This document shows positions 15,972 to 25,176 of a stretch of 46,593 nucleotides of DNA, one piece after another. This stretch comes from Saprospiraceae bacterium. GTDB taxonomy: Bacteria > Bacteroidota > Bacteroidia > Chitinophagales > Saprospiraceae. Under the pieces are notes generated by a model. It did no database searches and had not been told where the DNA came from. It worked only from the letters and a program-made list of their open reading frames with translations. The position numbers were made by a program, and so were the translations under genes. Position 1 is the first letter of the stretch; every line of letters begins with the position of its first letter. The stretch covers positions 1 through 46,593 of the forward strand of contig JAHDGF010000041.1 in assembly GCA_020627785.1 (NCBI GenBank), in the 5' to 3' direction.

Positions 15972-17552
15972 ATGTGCGGAATATTTGCAGCAATCAACGA
16001 TCAAAAGCAAGGATCTGAGTTGAAGTCCCATTTCTTAAAGCTGAAACACAGAGGTCCAGATCATTCAAATTTTGTAAGCCCTACTGGCAAATTACAATTG
16101 GGTTTTCATCGATTAATGATTAATGGACAGAATGAAGCAAGTCATCAACCATTCCATATGGATGGTATTTGGTTAATTGCAAATGCTGAAATATTCAATT
16201 TTCAAGAATTAGCCGATAAGTACGGATTTAAATTAAAGACAGAAAGTGATTGTGAAGTATTGATTCACATGTATAAGAAATTTGGTCTTGCAAGAACTTT
16301 GGATGAAATCGTTGCAGAATTTGCATTTGTACTGCATGATGAAAAAAAGGACATAACCTATGTTTGCAGAGATCATTTAGGTATCCGTGGTCTATATTAT
16401 GGAGAAGAAAATGGAGGACATTATTTTGCAAGTGAAGCGAAAGGTTTGACTTTCTGTTCAAAAGTAATTCAATTTCCTCCTCGACATTATTGGGATTCTG
16501 AAAGCACTGCATTTACAAAGTACTTCAATTTGAAATATGATCAGCATGAAGATCAATCTGAAGCATCACATCTAAAGAATATAAAACACTTACTTGAAAA
16601 ATCTATCAAAGACAGAATGCTTTCAGAACGTAAGGTAGGTTGTCTTTTGAGCGGTGGTTTAGATTCGAGTTTAGTTTCTGCCATAGTTGCTAAGCATTTC
16701 AAGGATCCTAAGGATTTAGAAACCTTTTCTATAGGAATGGAGGGGTCACCTGACATAGCGGCTGCGAAAATTGTAGCAGATCATATAGGGTCAACCCATC
16801 ATTCAATTGTATTGTCTGAGCGTGAATTTTTAGCTGGTCTTGAGGAAACAGTTTATATCACAGGTTCATTTGATGTGACAACAGTAAGAGCTTCTGTTGG
16901 TCATCAGTTAGTAAGTAACTGGGTAAAAGATAATTCAGAAGTGAAGGTTTTATTTACTGGAGAAACAATAGATGAAATGGGCAGTTATCTGTATTTTCAG
17001 AATGCTCCGACTCCTGAGGCATTCCAAGAAGAGGCAATTCGGTTGCTTAAAGACATTCATTTCTTTGATATGCTTAGAGGAGATCGCTCGATTTCATCAG
17101 CTGGTATCGAAGCAAGAGTTCCATTTGCCGATAAGGCCTTCATGAGCTACTATATGGGGATTGATCCTGCCTTAAGAATGTTTGATGGCGATAAAAAAAT
17201 TGAAAAGTATCTACTTCGTCAAGCTTTCGCAAATGAAAATTTACTTCCTGATGAAGTACTATGGAGAAGGAAAAACGGTTTTTCAGATTCCGTAAGCATG
17301 CAGACAAGATCTTGGTCTGAAATTATAAGGGATGCCGTCGATCAAAAAGTAAGTGATGGTGAGTTTCTAGAGGCACAACAAAAAGATAAAGTAGGCACAC
17401 CAAAAACTAAAGAAGGTTATTACTACAAGAAACTATTTTTAAAGCAATATGGTGATAAAACTAATTTAACTCCTTACCAATGGTTGCCTAAGTGGTGTGG
17501 TGATGTAACAGATCCTTCTGCCCGTGTATTAAGTATTTATCAGGCGGACTAA
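15972..17552 (+). CDS. asnB: asparagine synthetase (glutamine-hydrolysing)
   Basis: 526 residues. An N-terminal class II glutaminase domain (nucleophile Cys2 in MCGIFA, HRGPD at 26-30, FHRL at 45-48, RDHLGIRGLYYG) feeds ammonia to a C-terminal synthetase domain that adenylates aspartate (PP-loop LLSGGLDSSLVS). The C-terminal part is close to the short AsnB/eukaryotic type: SAGIEARVPFADKAF, KIEKYLLRQAF, GTPKTKEGYYYKKLF and a final DPSAR. One oddity: the usual N-G-E of the glutaminase oxyanion site is N71-A72-E73 here (GCT codon at 16185). Expression is probably from the promoter at 15913-15943 under the divergent Lrp/AsnC regulator. Confidence 0.93.
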   Translation: MCGIFAAINDQKQGSELKSHFLKLKHRGPDHSNFVSPTGKLQLGFHRLMINGQNEASHQPFHMDGIWLIANAEIFNFQELADKYGFKLKTESDCEVLIHMYKKFGLARTLDEIVAEFAFVLHDEKKDITYVCRDHLGIRGLYYGEENGGHYFASEAKGLTFCSKVIQFPPRHYWDSESTAFTKYFNLKYDQHEDQSEASHLKNIKHLLEKSIKDRMLSERKVGCLLSGGLDSSLVSAIVAKHFKDPKDLETFSIGMEGSPDIAAAKIVADHIGSTHHSIVLSEREFLAGLEETVYITGSFDVTTVRASVGHQLVSNWVKDNSEVKVLFTGETIDEMGSYLYFQNAPTPEAFQEEAIRLLKDIHFFDMLRGDRSISSAGIEARVPFADKAFMSYYMGIDPALRMFDGDKKIEKYLLRQAFANENLLPDEVLWRRKNGFSDSVSMQTRSWSEIIRDAVDQKVSDGEFLEAQQKDKVGTPKTKEGYYYKKLFLKQYGDKTNLTPYQWLPKWCGDVTDPSARVLSIYQAD

Positions 17553-17618
17553 CTTCAGATTCTTGACATCTTTTCATGTAGAAAGCAAATAGGCCTTATC
17601 TTGGGAAAAAATAATTGA

Positions 17619-18989
17619 ATGAGTTCAAGTAATTTTCCTTTTAGTGCAGAGACATATGCTAACCGTAGACGTCAATTAATGACTGAGGTTAAAAGTGGTC
17701 AAATATTACTTATAAGTAATAATTATTCGAGCATTAACTTCAAGGATAATCATTTCAGGTATAGGCAGGACAGTAGCTTTCTTTATTACATAGGAATTAA
17801 TCAGCCCGAGGTATTCGCAGTTTTGGATTGTGAAAAAGGTACGACTACTTTATATGGAGACGATGTCTCGATGGATATGATTATTTGGACAGGAAATCAA
17901 CCTGCTATAAAAGAATTAGCTGCTAAGAGTGGTATTGAAAATATACTTCCATTATCAAATTTAAGTGATTTAAATATAGATCAATTAAAGTATTTGCCTA
18001 CTTATCGAGCGGAACATGAATTGTTTTTATCAAGCTTGGGAGTTAAGGTAATTCAAGCACATAAGGATTTAATCCTTGCGGTAATTCAACAAAGAAATAT
18101 AAAGTCAGCTCAAGAAATAGAGCTTTTGGATAAAGCAGTTGGGTTAACTGCACAAATGCACAAAAAAGTCATCGAAGGTGCTAAACCTGGAATGACTGAA
18201 TATCAATTAGTTTCCATTGCCAATGCGTTTGCTTGGGATAACAACTGTGCCTTTTCATTTCCTCCCATTTTAACCATTAATGGTCAAACTCTTCACAATC
18301 ATTATTATGGGAATGTATTGAAAGAAGATAGTATGGTGCTTTTTGATGGCGGAATAGAGTTGGAAAGTGGATATTGCGGTGATATGACTAGGACCTTTCC
18401 TGCTGGTAAAAAATTGACAGGGATACAAACTGATATTTATAATATAGTTCACCGATCTTACGAAAAAGCAGTCGAACTTTCTAAGCCTGGCGTATACTAT
18501 CGAGACGTTCATTTAGCAGTAGCTAAGGTTATGGTCGAAGGTTTAAAGTCCATTGGTTTTATGAAAGGTGATACTGATGAGGCAGTAGCTACTGGTGCTC
18601 ACACCTTATTTTTTCAACACGGACTAGGCCATATGTTGGGCTTGGATGTTCATGACATGGAGAATTTAGGCGAAGTACTGGTCGGTTATGATGAAAGTAT
18701 TTCCAAAAGCAAAGAATTTGGGTTGAAGTCCTTAAGATTGGGTCGAAAATTGAAAGAAGGTTATGTTATAACCATTGAGCCAGGTATTTATATCATTCCT
18801 GAATTGATTGCAAAATTTGAATCTGAAAAGAAGCATTTGGAATTTGTGAATTATGAAACGGTGAATAAACATCTGAATGCAGGAGGAATTAGAATCGAGG
18901 ATGATTACCTGATAACTATGGAAAGCAATCGGAGATTGGGAGAACCATTAACCAATGATTTGGAGTCCATTTTATCGCTGAAATCCTAA
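17619..18989 (+). CDS. pepP: Xaa-Pro aminopeptidase (M24B)
   Basis: Dinuclear-metal aminopeptidase that removes N-terminal residues linked to proline; 456 residues. The N-terminal aminopeptidase P domain (to about 150) starts FSAETYANRRRQLM. The pita-bread catalytic domain carries all five metal ligands: D243 and D255 in FDGGIELESGYCGDMTRTFP, H338 in HGLGHMLG, E387 in TIEPGIY and E427 in IRIEDD. No signal peptide, so cytoplasmic. It lies 66 bases after asnB on the same strand. Start ATG 17619. Confidence 0.93.
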   Translation: MSSSNFPFSAETYANRRRQLMTEVKSGQILLISNNYSSINFKDNHFRYRQDSSFLYYIGINQPEVFAVLDCEKGTTTLYGDDVSMDMIIWTGNQPAIKELAAKSGIENILPLSNLSDLNIDQLKYLPTYRAEHELFLSSLGVKVIQAHKDLILAVIQQRNIKSAQEIELLDKAVGLTAQMHKKVIEGAKPGMTEYQLVSIANAFAWDNNCAFSFPPILTINGQTLHNHYYGNVLKEDSMVLFDGGIELESGYCGDMTRTFPAGKKLTGIQTDIYNIVHRSYEKAVELSKPGVYYRDVHLAVAKVMVEGLKSIGFMKGDTDEAVATGAHTLFFQHGLGHMLGLDVHDMENLGEVLVGYDESISKSKEFGLKSLRLGRKLKEGYVITIEPGIYIIPELIAKFESEKKHLEFVNYETVNKHLNAGGIRIEDDYLITMESNRRLGEPLTNDLESILSLKS

Positions 18990-19040
18990 ATTTTTAGATA
19001 TTTGTTTTTTATTAATAACCACTAAAAAACAAAAATCACA

Positions 19041-19859
19041 ATGGAAGAATACGAAAAGTATATGGAGATGCTAATGGATTGGACCATTACCTTCGTGCCG
19101 AAACTTTTACTTGCTTGTCTAGTTCTAGTCATTGGTTTTTGGGTGGTTAAAAAAATCTTGAAGGCAATTACCAAGCTCATAGATAAAGCAGGAGTTGGAG
19201 TTGAGATTTCAGGTTTTCTAAATTCAATAATTAACATCGTTCTTAAAATGGCTGTTATCCTGGGAGCCATGAGTATTATTGGATTTGAAGTTTCATCGTT
19301 ATTGGGAATCTTAGCGGCCGCAGCATTTGCTATTGGAATGGCATTACAAGGCTTTATGGGTAACTTTGCTTCAGGCATTACCATTGTATTTTTTAAGCCT
19401 TATAAAGTAGGAGATTGGGTTGAGGTAGCGGATAAATTTGGAAGGGTAAAGAACATTGAAATATTTTTTACGACACTAGAAACTCCAGGCAATAAAACTT
19501 TAATCATTCCTAACGGAAAGGTAACAGACGAGGTTGTAACAAATTTTACGACGCTGGGTAGTATAAGATTGGAACTTGAAGTGGCAATGCCTTATGAAGA
19601 AAGTTACCCAAAGGTTCGTGAGATAATCCTCAAGGTGTTGGATGACTATGAGAAGGTGATGAAGTCTCCATTGCCAGAAGTTGGGATTATTACCTATGAC
19701 ACGCACTACATCGTATTAGGGGTAAGACCATTTATCCAAGCAGATGATTATTGGGAAGCTACTTATGAAATAAACCAAAGAATTAAAAATGCCTTTAGCG
19801 CTAATGGCGTAAAGATGGCTTATTCCGAGGGGGTAGAATTAGGAGCGATTGGAGCTTAG
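19041..19859 (+). CDS. small-conductance mechanosensitive channel, MscS family
   Basis: Inner-membrane heptameric channel that opens on hypo-osmotic shock. The 272 residues match E. coli MscS (286) in size and order: helices at about 18-38 and 63-85, then the pore helix (88-120) with the Ala/Gly pattern LAAAAFAIGMALQGFMGNFASG split over two turns, then the beta domain (YKVGDWVEVADKFGRV) and the alpha/beta domain. No extra N-terminal domain. Convergent with xseB, 17 bases between ends. Start ATG 19041. Confidence 0.94.
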   Translation: MEEYEKYMEMLMDWTITFVPKLLLACLVLVIGFWVVKKILKAITKLIDKAGVGVEISGFLNSIINIVLKMAVILGAMSIIGFEVSSLLGILAAAAFAIGMALQGFMGNFASGITIVFFKPYKVGDWVEVADKFGRVKNIEIFFTTLETPGNKTLIIPNGKVTDEVVTNFTTLGSIRLELEVAMPYEESYPKVREIILKVLDDYEKVMKSPLPEVGIITYDTHYIVLGVRPFIQADDYWEATYEINQRIKNAFSANGVKMAYSEGVELGAIGA

Positions 19860-19876
19860 CTAACCTTTGCAAGAAC

Positions 19877-20065
19877 TTATTCTTCTTCAAATGTTTCAGC
19901 TACCTGCTCCTCAATGGTTCGCAGTTTATCTTTACAAAATTTCAAAAGTTCATTTGCACGAGCAGACTTTTTAGCTAATAAGTCTATGCTAACCTCATCG
20001 TTCTGCAGATCGTTCAAAATTTTATTAAGTTCAGTAAATGCTTTGTCGTAAGTTATTTTAGCCAT
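19877..20065 (-). CDS. xseB: exodeoxyribonuclease VII small subunit
   Basis: 62-residue all-helical protein matching XseB: ITYDKAFTELNKILNDLQND, then SIDLLAKKSARANELLKFCK. It binds the large subunit in the enzyme that degrades single-stranded DNA to short oligonucleotides. It overlaps the end of xseA by eight bases, so the subunits are made together. Confidence 0.92.
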   Translation of the reverse strand: MAKITYDKAFTELNKILNDLQNDEVSIDLLAKKSARANELLKFCKDKLRTIEEQVAETFEEE

Positions 20066-21293
20066 TGTTAATTTTTACATTAGTTTGTCCATCGTGATAA
20101 TGGATTAATAGTTCCTTTTCTTTCTTTGCTTTTTTGGAATTCAAAACAAAATCACCATTGAGGGTAGTTGTGTAATTGAATCCTCTTTTTAGGATGTTTT
20201 TAGGATCGACGACTTTCAACAGGGTCTCAAATCCTTCTAGTTTATCTGATTGTCTTTCAATTACTCTGTCCGTGCTATTTCTTAATATTTTCTGTGCACT
20301 ACTAAGGTTTATCATTTCAGAAGAGAACCGATCTCTAATTAAATAATTTAATTGTTCTCTAAATGAATTTAGCCATTGGTTATCGGAGTCGAAGCGGTGC
20401 AAAATCTCCGCATTAATTCCTCTTCCCATTTCGATGATTTGAGCCTCGAACTGTGCATTGCTATCAATTAAGTAACTGGCAACCGCCGTCGGTGTTTTTA
20501 AGGACAGATAAGAGGTAAGATCTGAAACGGTTGTGTCAATTTTATGTCCTATACCTGTGATAACCGGAAGCTTGCACTTGGCTATATGAGCTGCAATGTT
20601 ATAATTATCAAAACCTGATAAATCAAGCTTAGATCCTCCACCTCTTATAATGACAAGACAGTCATAAAGATGTGCTTCATCGTTTATTTCTCTTATGGAT
20701 TCTGTAATCTGAGATTCCATCTTTTGACCTTGAACTGCAGAATCGTAAAGTCCTATTTGAAAATCGTAACCATAGGCATTGCTTTGAAGTTGTTCTATGA
20801 AATCTGCATATCCAGCCGCTGTCTCAGAACTAATGACTGCAATTCTTTGGAGAACAGATGGAAGGACCTTGCTATGGTTTAAGGTTATTAAATTTTCAGC
20901 CTTCAATCTTTCTATAACCTTCTGCCGTTGCAATTCCATTTGGCCCATGGTATAGTTTACGTCAACATCTTCAATGACAAAACTTAATCCATATCTTTCA
21001 TTGAAATTGACATTGACTTTCAGTCTAACCTCAACACCTGATTGCAAAATGCTATCAAATAATTTCCCTAGCTTTTTCTTAATGAATAAAGCACTTTTGT
21101 ACCATATAGCTGCTGAAGCTTTAGCGATAATATCCCCAGATTTTTCAGACTTTTCGATAAGCTCCAAATAGTAGTTGCCGCGATTACCATTGATTTGGTT
21201 TATCTCACATTCTATCCAAAATGCATCTTCAAAATTTAAGGCAATGACTCTTTTGATGTACTCATTGACTTCAAATAAGCTATAGGACTCCAC
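20058..21293 (-). CDS. xseA: exodeoxyribonuclease VII large subunit
   Basis: 411 residues. The N-terminal OB-fold domain (about 1-105) opens with SLFEVNEYIKRVI and has FWIECEINQINGNRGNYYLE. The catalytic domain contains the family's VISSETAAGYADFI, VIIRGGGSKLDLSGFDN and ITGIGHKIDTTVSDL motifs with K-TPTAVA following. A helical C-terminal region ends with the GFNYTTTLNGD box. The start is GTG at 21293. The divergent gap to the second Lrp/AsnC gene is 164 bases, AT-rich, with a palindrome. Confidence 0.94.
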   Translation of the reverse strand: MESYSLFEVNEYIKRVIALNFEDAFWIECEINQINGNRGNYYLELIEKSEKSGDIIAKASAAIWYKSALFIKKKLGKLFDSILQSGVEVRLKVNVNFNERYGLSFVIEDVDVNYTMGQMELQRQKVIERLKAENLITLNHSKVLPSVLQRIAVISSETAAGYADFIEQLQSNAYGYDFQIGLYDSAVQGQKMESQITESIREINDEAHLYDCLVIIRGGGSKLDLSGFDNYNIAAHIAKCKLPVITGIGHKIDTTVSDLTSYLSLKTPTAVASYLIDSNAQFEAQIIEMGRGINAEILHRFDSDNQWLNSFREQLNYLIRDRFSSEMINLSSAQKILRNSTDRVIERQSDKLEGFETLLKVVDPKNILKRGFNYTTTLNGDFVLNSKKAKKEKELLIHYHDGQTNVKINNG

Positions 21294-21396
21294 GGAACAG
21301 ATTTTTATAGGAAAATATGAATATAATCATAATATGAAATAACTTTTTTATTCTTAAAAATTAACCAAATGCCAATTTTAGGAGAATTATTATATA

Positions 21397-21418
21397 TTAA
21401 AATCTAATATTTTAAAAT
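21397..21418. repeat. AT-rich inverted repeats upstream of the second Lrp/AsnC gene
   Basis: TTAAAAT-CTAAT-ATTTTAA (21397-21415) is a perfect inverted repeat, and ATTTTAAAAT (21409-21418) is a second, overlapping palindrome. Lrp/AsnC proteins bind AT-rich palindromes, often at their own promoters, and the start of such a gene is 40 bases downstream. In DNA this rich in A and T, chance is a serious alternative. Confidence 0.25.
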
Positions 21419-21457
21419 TTTATTCTTAGAATTGCACTTCATAAAAATAGTATAGAG

Positions 21458-21937
21458 ATGTTAGATAAGCTCGATAAGATCGATTTGAAGATTTTAAAAA
21501 TACTTCAAGAGAGCAGCAAGATTACGAATTTAGATTTATCAAAAAAAATAGGATTATCACCAGCACCTACTTTAGAAAGAGTCAAGAAGTTGGAGAATAC
21601 TGGAATCATTGAAAGTTATCATGCTAAAATTGATCCATCAAAAATAGGATTAAGTATCCAAACTTTCGCTCTTGTATCCATCGCTTGGCATAAAGAAAAT
21701 GCACTGGACAATTTTTTAGAAAAGGTGAATAAAATTGATGAAATAACTGAATGCTTCATAATTACGGGGGATGCCGATTTTCTATTAAGGATTGTCTGTA
21801 AGGATATGAGTGCCTATGAGCAATTATTATTCAAGCAGCTTTCGCAAATAGAAGAGGTAGAAAGATTGAAGACCTTGATGACTATGTCTCAGGCTAAATC
21901 TTCAACAGTGCTTCCATTTGAGTATGATAAGAGCTAA
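21458..21937 (+). CDS. Lrp/AsnC family transcriptional regulator
   Basis: 159 residues. N-terminal winged helix-turn-helix (DKIDLKILKILQESSKITNL, then LSKKIGLSPAPTLERVKKLE and GIIESYHAKID) followed by the RAM domain (ITECFIITGDADFLLRIVCKD). It keeps the canonical Lrp text more closely than the copy at 15448-15894. The likely target is not adjacent; upstream is divergent xseA and five bases downstream is the TraB/GumN gene, probably co-transcribed. Confidence 0.92.
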   Translation: MLDKLDKIDLKILKILQESSKITNLDLSKKIGLSPAPTLERVKKLENTGIIESYHAKIDPSKIGLSIQTFALVSIAWHKENALDNFLEKVNKIDEITECFIITGDADFLLRIVCKDMSAYEQLLFKQLSQIEEVERLKTLMTMSQAKSSTVLPFEYDKS

Positions 21938-21942
21938 TAACC

Positions 21943-22743
21943 TTGTCTAAGAATTTGACCCCACTTTGGGCGATTAACTTCGAAGACCTTCCAACTTCAT
22001 ATATTTTTGGTACGGTGCATGTTCAAGATAAGCGTGCATTTAAATTCATTGATCTTGCAATCGAGCATTTGCGTCAGTGCGAATATTTCTTTTCTGAAAT
22101 TGAATTTGATCCAAGTGCAATGACTCTATTTGCGCAAGCACAGCATTTAAGAAATGGACAAAGTCTCAGAAATTTATTGTCGCCCAAACGATATGAAAAA
22201 TATCAATTGCTCATCAAGAAACGATTTGGATTACAACTAGAATCAATGGACCGGTTGCTGCCCATTATACTATTAAATCATTTAACCTTATTATTTGTAG
22301 GATCTGAGCATGAAGAGCAGTTGGATGCGCATTTGTCTGATCAAGCCAAAATCTTAGGCTTGAAAACAAAAGGACTCGAAAGCTATCAAGAGCATTTAAG
22401 CGTCCTTAATGAAATTGGGATTCCATTGCAGTTGAAGCAATTAAATGATTTTTTAAAGATGAGTGCAAAATATCGAAAGAAGACGCATCGCATGCTTGAT
22501 TTATATTCAGAAGGAGAAATCTATAAGTTGTATAAAATGGCCAAATCTTCTCTCGGAAAACTCAAAAAACCCATGCTTTATGATCGCAATGAATTAATGG
22601 CCAATAGAATATTCTTTCACAGGGAATATCCATCTTTTTATGCTTTCGGGGCAGGACATTTATGCGGTGAACAAGGAGTCATGAGAAAGCTAAAAAATAA
22701 AGGTTATCGATTACAACCAATCCATCTTTCGACGGTTATATAA
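21943..22743 (+). CDS. TraB/GumN family protein
   Basis: 266 residues with the paired GxxH-type motifs of the TraB/GumN (ChaN-Tiki-like) superfamily: YIFGTVHVQD near the N-terminus, the FFSEIEFD strand, and AFGAGHLCGEQGVMRKLKNK near the end. Tiki members are metalloproteases, but activity of bacterial members is mostly unproved. Unlike many GumN-type proteins it has no signal peptide (MSKNLTPLWAINFED), so it is probably cytoplasmic. TTG 21943 is the only reasonable start, right after the stop of the Lrp/AsnC gene. Confidence 0.75.
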   Translation: MSKNLTPLWAINFEDLPTSYIFGTVHVQDKRAFKFIDLAIEHLRQCEYFFSEIEFDPSAMTLFAQAQHLRNGQSLRNLLSPKRYEKYQLLIKKRFGLQLESMDRLLPIILLNHLTLLFVGSEHEEQLDAHLSDQAKILGLKTKGLESYQEHLSVLNEIGIPLQLKQLNDFLKMSAKYRKKTHRMLDLYSEGEIYKLYKMAKSSLGKLKKPMLYDRNELMANRIFFHREYPSFYAFGAGHLCGEQGVMRKLKNKGYRLQPIHLSTVI

Positions 22744-22747
22744 TGGT

Positions 22748-22794
22748 CGATTAGTTTATGCTGATAATCGAATAAGCCGCTATCTAAGCTTATT
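22748..22794. repeat. two adjacent perfect hairpins between the TraB/GumN gene and the TonB receptor gene
   Basis: CGATTA...TAATCG (22748-22770, 11-base loop) is followed with no gap by AATAAGC...GCTTATT (22771-22794, 10-base loop). Together they fill most of the 78-base gap. No long T-run follows, so a classical terminator is doubtful; a leader structure for the receptor mRNA is another possibility. Confidence 0.35.
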
Positions 22795-22821
22795 TTAATG
22801 AATCTTTGTGTTTAATTGATA

Positions 22822-25176
22822 ATGATGAAATATCACCTCATTCTTCTCTTTGGAATTGTATTATTCAGCGGTTCCATTGAAGCCCAAGAAGACTATACGC
22901 TTAGCGGTTATTTAAAGGATGCCAGCAGTGGCGAGACACTGATCGGAGCAAATATATTCGATTTAAATAATCAAGCATTAGGAACTTCTTCTAACGCATA
23001 TGGATTTTACAGTCTCAGTTTGCCAGCTGGAGAATATCAACTGGTTGCAAGCTATCTTGGATACAATAATTCAATTATTGAAGTCCTGCTAGATTCAGAT
23101 CAAAAACTTGACATTGAACTTTCTCAAGGTGTCGTTATGGAGGAAGTTACCATTACTGCGGCTGAGGCAGAAAAGGATCAGAATGTTGAATCAACACAGA
23201 TGGGAAAAGTTGAATTACCTGTGGAGAGCATTAAAAAGTTACCAGCTTTATTAGGCGAGGTGGATATTCTAAAAACTTTGCAGTTACTTCCTGGAGTTCT
23301 ATCGGCAGGAGAGGGAGGCTCTGGTTTCTATGTCAGAGGAGGTGGTCCTGATCAAAATTTGGTTTTACTAGATGAGGCGGTCGTTTATAACACAGGACAC
23401 CTGTTAGGATTCTTTTCTGTGTTTAACGCAGACGCGATCAAGAATACAACGCTAATTAAAGGTGGAATGCCTGCTCAATATGGAGGCAGACTATCGTCAG
23501 TTGTTGATGTTCAGATGAGAGAAGGAAACAATAAACATTATCAAGTAGATGGTGGTGTTGGTATTATTGCTTCTAGATTAACTGTTCAAGGACCTATCCA
23601 GAAAGACAAAAGTTCATTTCTCGTATCAGGAAGAAGGACTTATGCATTAGATTTAGCTCAGCCTTTTCTTAGAGGCGGAAACTTTGAAGGAACCAATTAC
23701 TTTTTCTATGACTTCAATACCAAGATTAATTTCAAACTCTCCGATAAAGATCGAATTTATTTGAGCGGTTATTTTGGAAGAGATGTATTAAATTTCAAAC
23801 AACCGGCAAGAGATTTTTTCTTTGATCTACCATATGGAAACACAACGGCAACACTTCGTTGGAATCACTTGTTTACGGATAGATTATTTATGAACGTTTC
23901 AGCGATTTACAACGACTATCAATTTGCATTTAAGGGAGGTCAAGAAGACTTTATTTTCGAATTGAAGTCTGCAATAGAAGATATCAACTTAAAGGTGGAT
24001 TTTGATTTTTATCCAAATCCTACGCATAGTATAAAATATGGAATCAACACAACTTACCACACCTTAACACCCAATACGGCAACTGCCATGAATGATGATA
24101 TTGATTTCAGTTCAGGTATTGAGCCAAAGTATGCATTAGAGACAGGCTTGTATGTTCAAGATGATATTAAAGTGAATCCAGCCTTAAGTTTAAATGTAGG
24201 GGTTCGATTTTCAATTTTCAATCAGCTTGGACCATTTACTTCTGGTTTAGATGGTCAAGTTTATGAAACCAATGAAATAGTTCAAACATACACAGGTCTT
24301 GAGCCTAGAGCAAGTTTGAAATATTCTTTAGGTAAAGATTTGTCACTTAAAGCTGCTGTTACCTATGCAAATCAATACCTACATTTAGTTTCCAATTCTT
24401 CAAGTACTTTGCCGACAGATATTTGGGTGCCAAGTACGGAAGTTGTGAAGCCACAAACTGGGCTGCAATATGCTGCAGGAATATTTAAGAACTTTCAAGA
24501 TGCTATGTGGGAAACCTCAATAGAGTTGTATTATAAGGATTTAAATAATCAGATTGATTATGCAGATGACTATGTTCAGAATATTGGAGTAGATGAAGAA
24601 CAGGCTTTTGTTTTTGGAGAAGGTAGGGCATATGGTGCAGAGTTTTTCTTAAGAAAAAATAGAGGTAAGGCAACAGGATGGGTTGGATATACCTTAGCTA
24701 AAACAGAACGATCATTTGAGGATATAGAAGGAGGGAGATGGTATCCTGCAGTCTATGATCGATTGAATGATTTGTCGGTGGTTTTAAATTATGAAATAAA
24801 TCAAAAGCTTGAGCTTGGAGCATCCTTTGTTTATGGCACTGGAAGATGGTTTACACCGTATGAGAGTTTTTATTTTATCGAAGGAAATATTGCACCTGAG
24901 TATGGACCTCGTAACTCTTCGCAGATAGAAGATTATCATAGGTTCGATGTGTCTTTAACGTATACGCCTAAAGCCGATGATGCAAAGAAGTTTAAATCAT
25001 CATGGAACTTATCATTTTACAATGTGTATAACCGTAAGAATCCTTTCTTTATTTACTACGATGCAGTGATTGATCGTGAAATAGGAACAACTCAATTAGA
25101 GGCTTTTAAGGTTACTATTTTTCCAATCATCCCTTCTATTACTTACAATTTTAAATGGAATCAAAAAGCTAAATAA
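22822..25176 (+). CDS. TonB-dependent receptor with carboxypeptidase-like N-terminal domain
   Basis: 784-residue outer-membrane receptor. Signal peptide (MMKYHLILLFGIVLFSG, cleavage near IEAQ), carboxypeptidase-like domain (about 22-110; YTLSGYLKDASSGETLIGAN), plug (about 130-230; FYVRGGGPDQNLVLLDEAVV) and beta-barrel. It has no STN domain, so it is not a FecA-type signalling receptor. The open frame extends to TTG 22816, but ATG 22822 (or 22825) begins the signal peptide properly. The DUF4249 lipoprotein gene begins immediately after its stop (TAAATG), so the two form a transport pair. Substrate unknown. Confidence 0.92.
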   Translation: MMKYHLILLFGIVLFSGSIEAQEDYTLSGYLKDASSGETLIGANIFDLNNQALGTSSNAYGFYSLSLPAGEYQLVASYLGYNNSIIEVLLDSDQKLDIELSQGVVMEEVTITAAEAEKDQNVESTQMGKVELPVESIKKLPALLGEVDILKTLQLLPGVLSAGEGGSGFYVRGGGPDQNLVLLDEAVVYNTGHLLGFFSVFNADAIKNTTLIKGGMPAQYGGRLSSVVDVQMREGNNKHYQVDGGVGIIASRLTVQGPIQKDKSSFLVSGRRTYALDLAQPFLRGGNFEGTNYFFYDFNTKINFKLSDKDRIYLSGYFGRDVLNFKQPARDFFFDLPYGNTTATLRWNHLFTDRLFMNVSAIYNDYQFAFKGGQEDFIFELKSAIEDINLKVDFDFYPNPTHSIKYGINTTYHTLTPNTATAMNDDIDFSSGIEPKYALETGLYVQDDIKVNPALSLNVGVRFSIFNQLGPFTSGLDGQVYETNEIVQTYTGLEPRASLKYSLGKDLSLKAAVTYANQYLHLVSNSSSTLPTDIWVPSTEVVKPQTGLQYAAGIFKNFQDAMWETSIELYYKDLNNQIDYADDYVQNIGVDEEQAFVFGEGRAYGAEFFLRKNRGKATGWVGYTLAKTERSFEDIEGGRWYPAVYDRLNDLSVVLNYEINQKLELGASFVYGTGRWFTPYESFYFIEGNIAPEYGPRNSSQIEDYHRFDVSLTYTPKADDAKKFKSSWNLSFYNVYNRKNPFFIYYDAVIDREIGTTQLEAFKVTIFPIIPSITYNFKWNQKAK

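Noticed and set aside
17563-17604. Promoter before the Xaa-Pro aminopeptidase gene (TTG ... TATCTTGG)
   Set aside because: The -7 element has a mismatch and the spacing is about 31 bases, too long.
22822-25176. Reading the receptor as SusC of a polysaccharide utilisation locus
   Set aside because: Too short, followed by DUF4249 rather than SusD, and no glycoside hydrolase genes are near.
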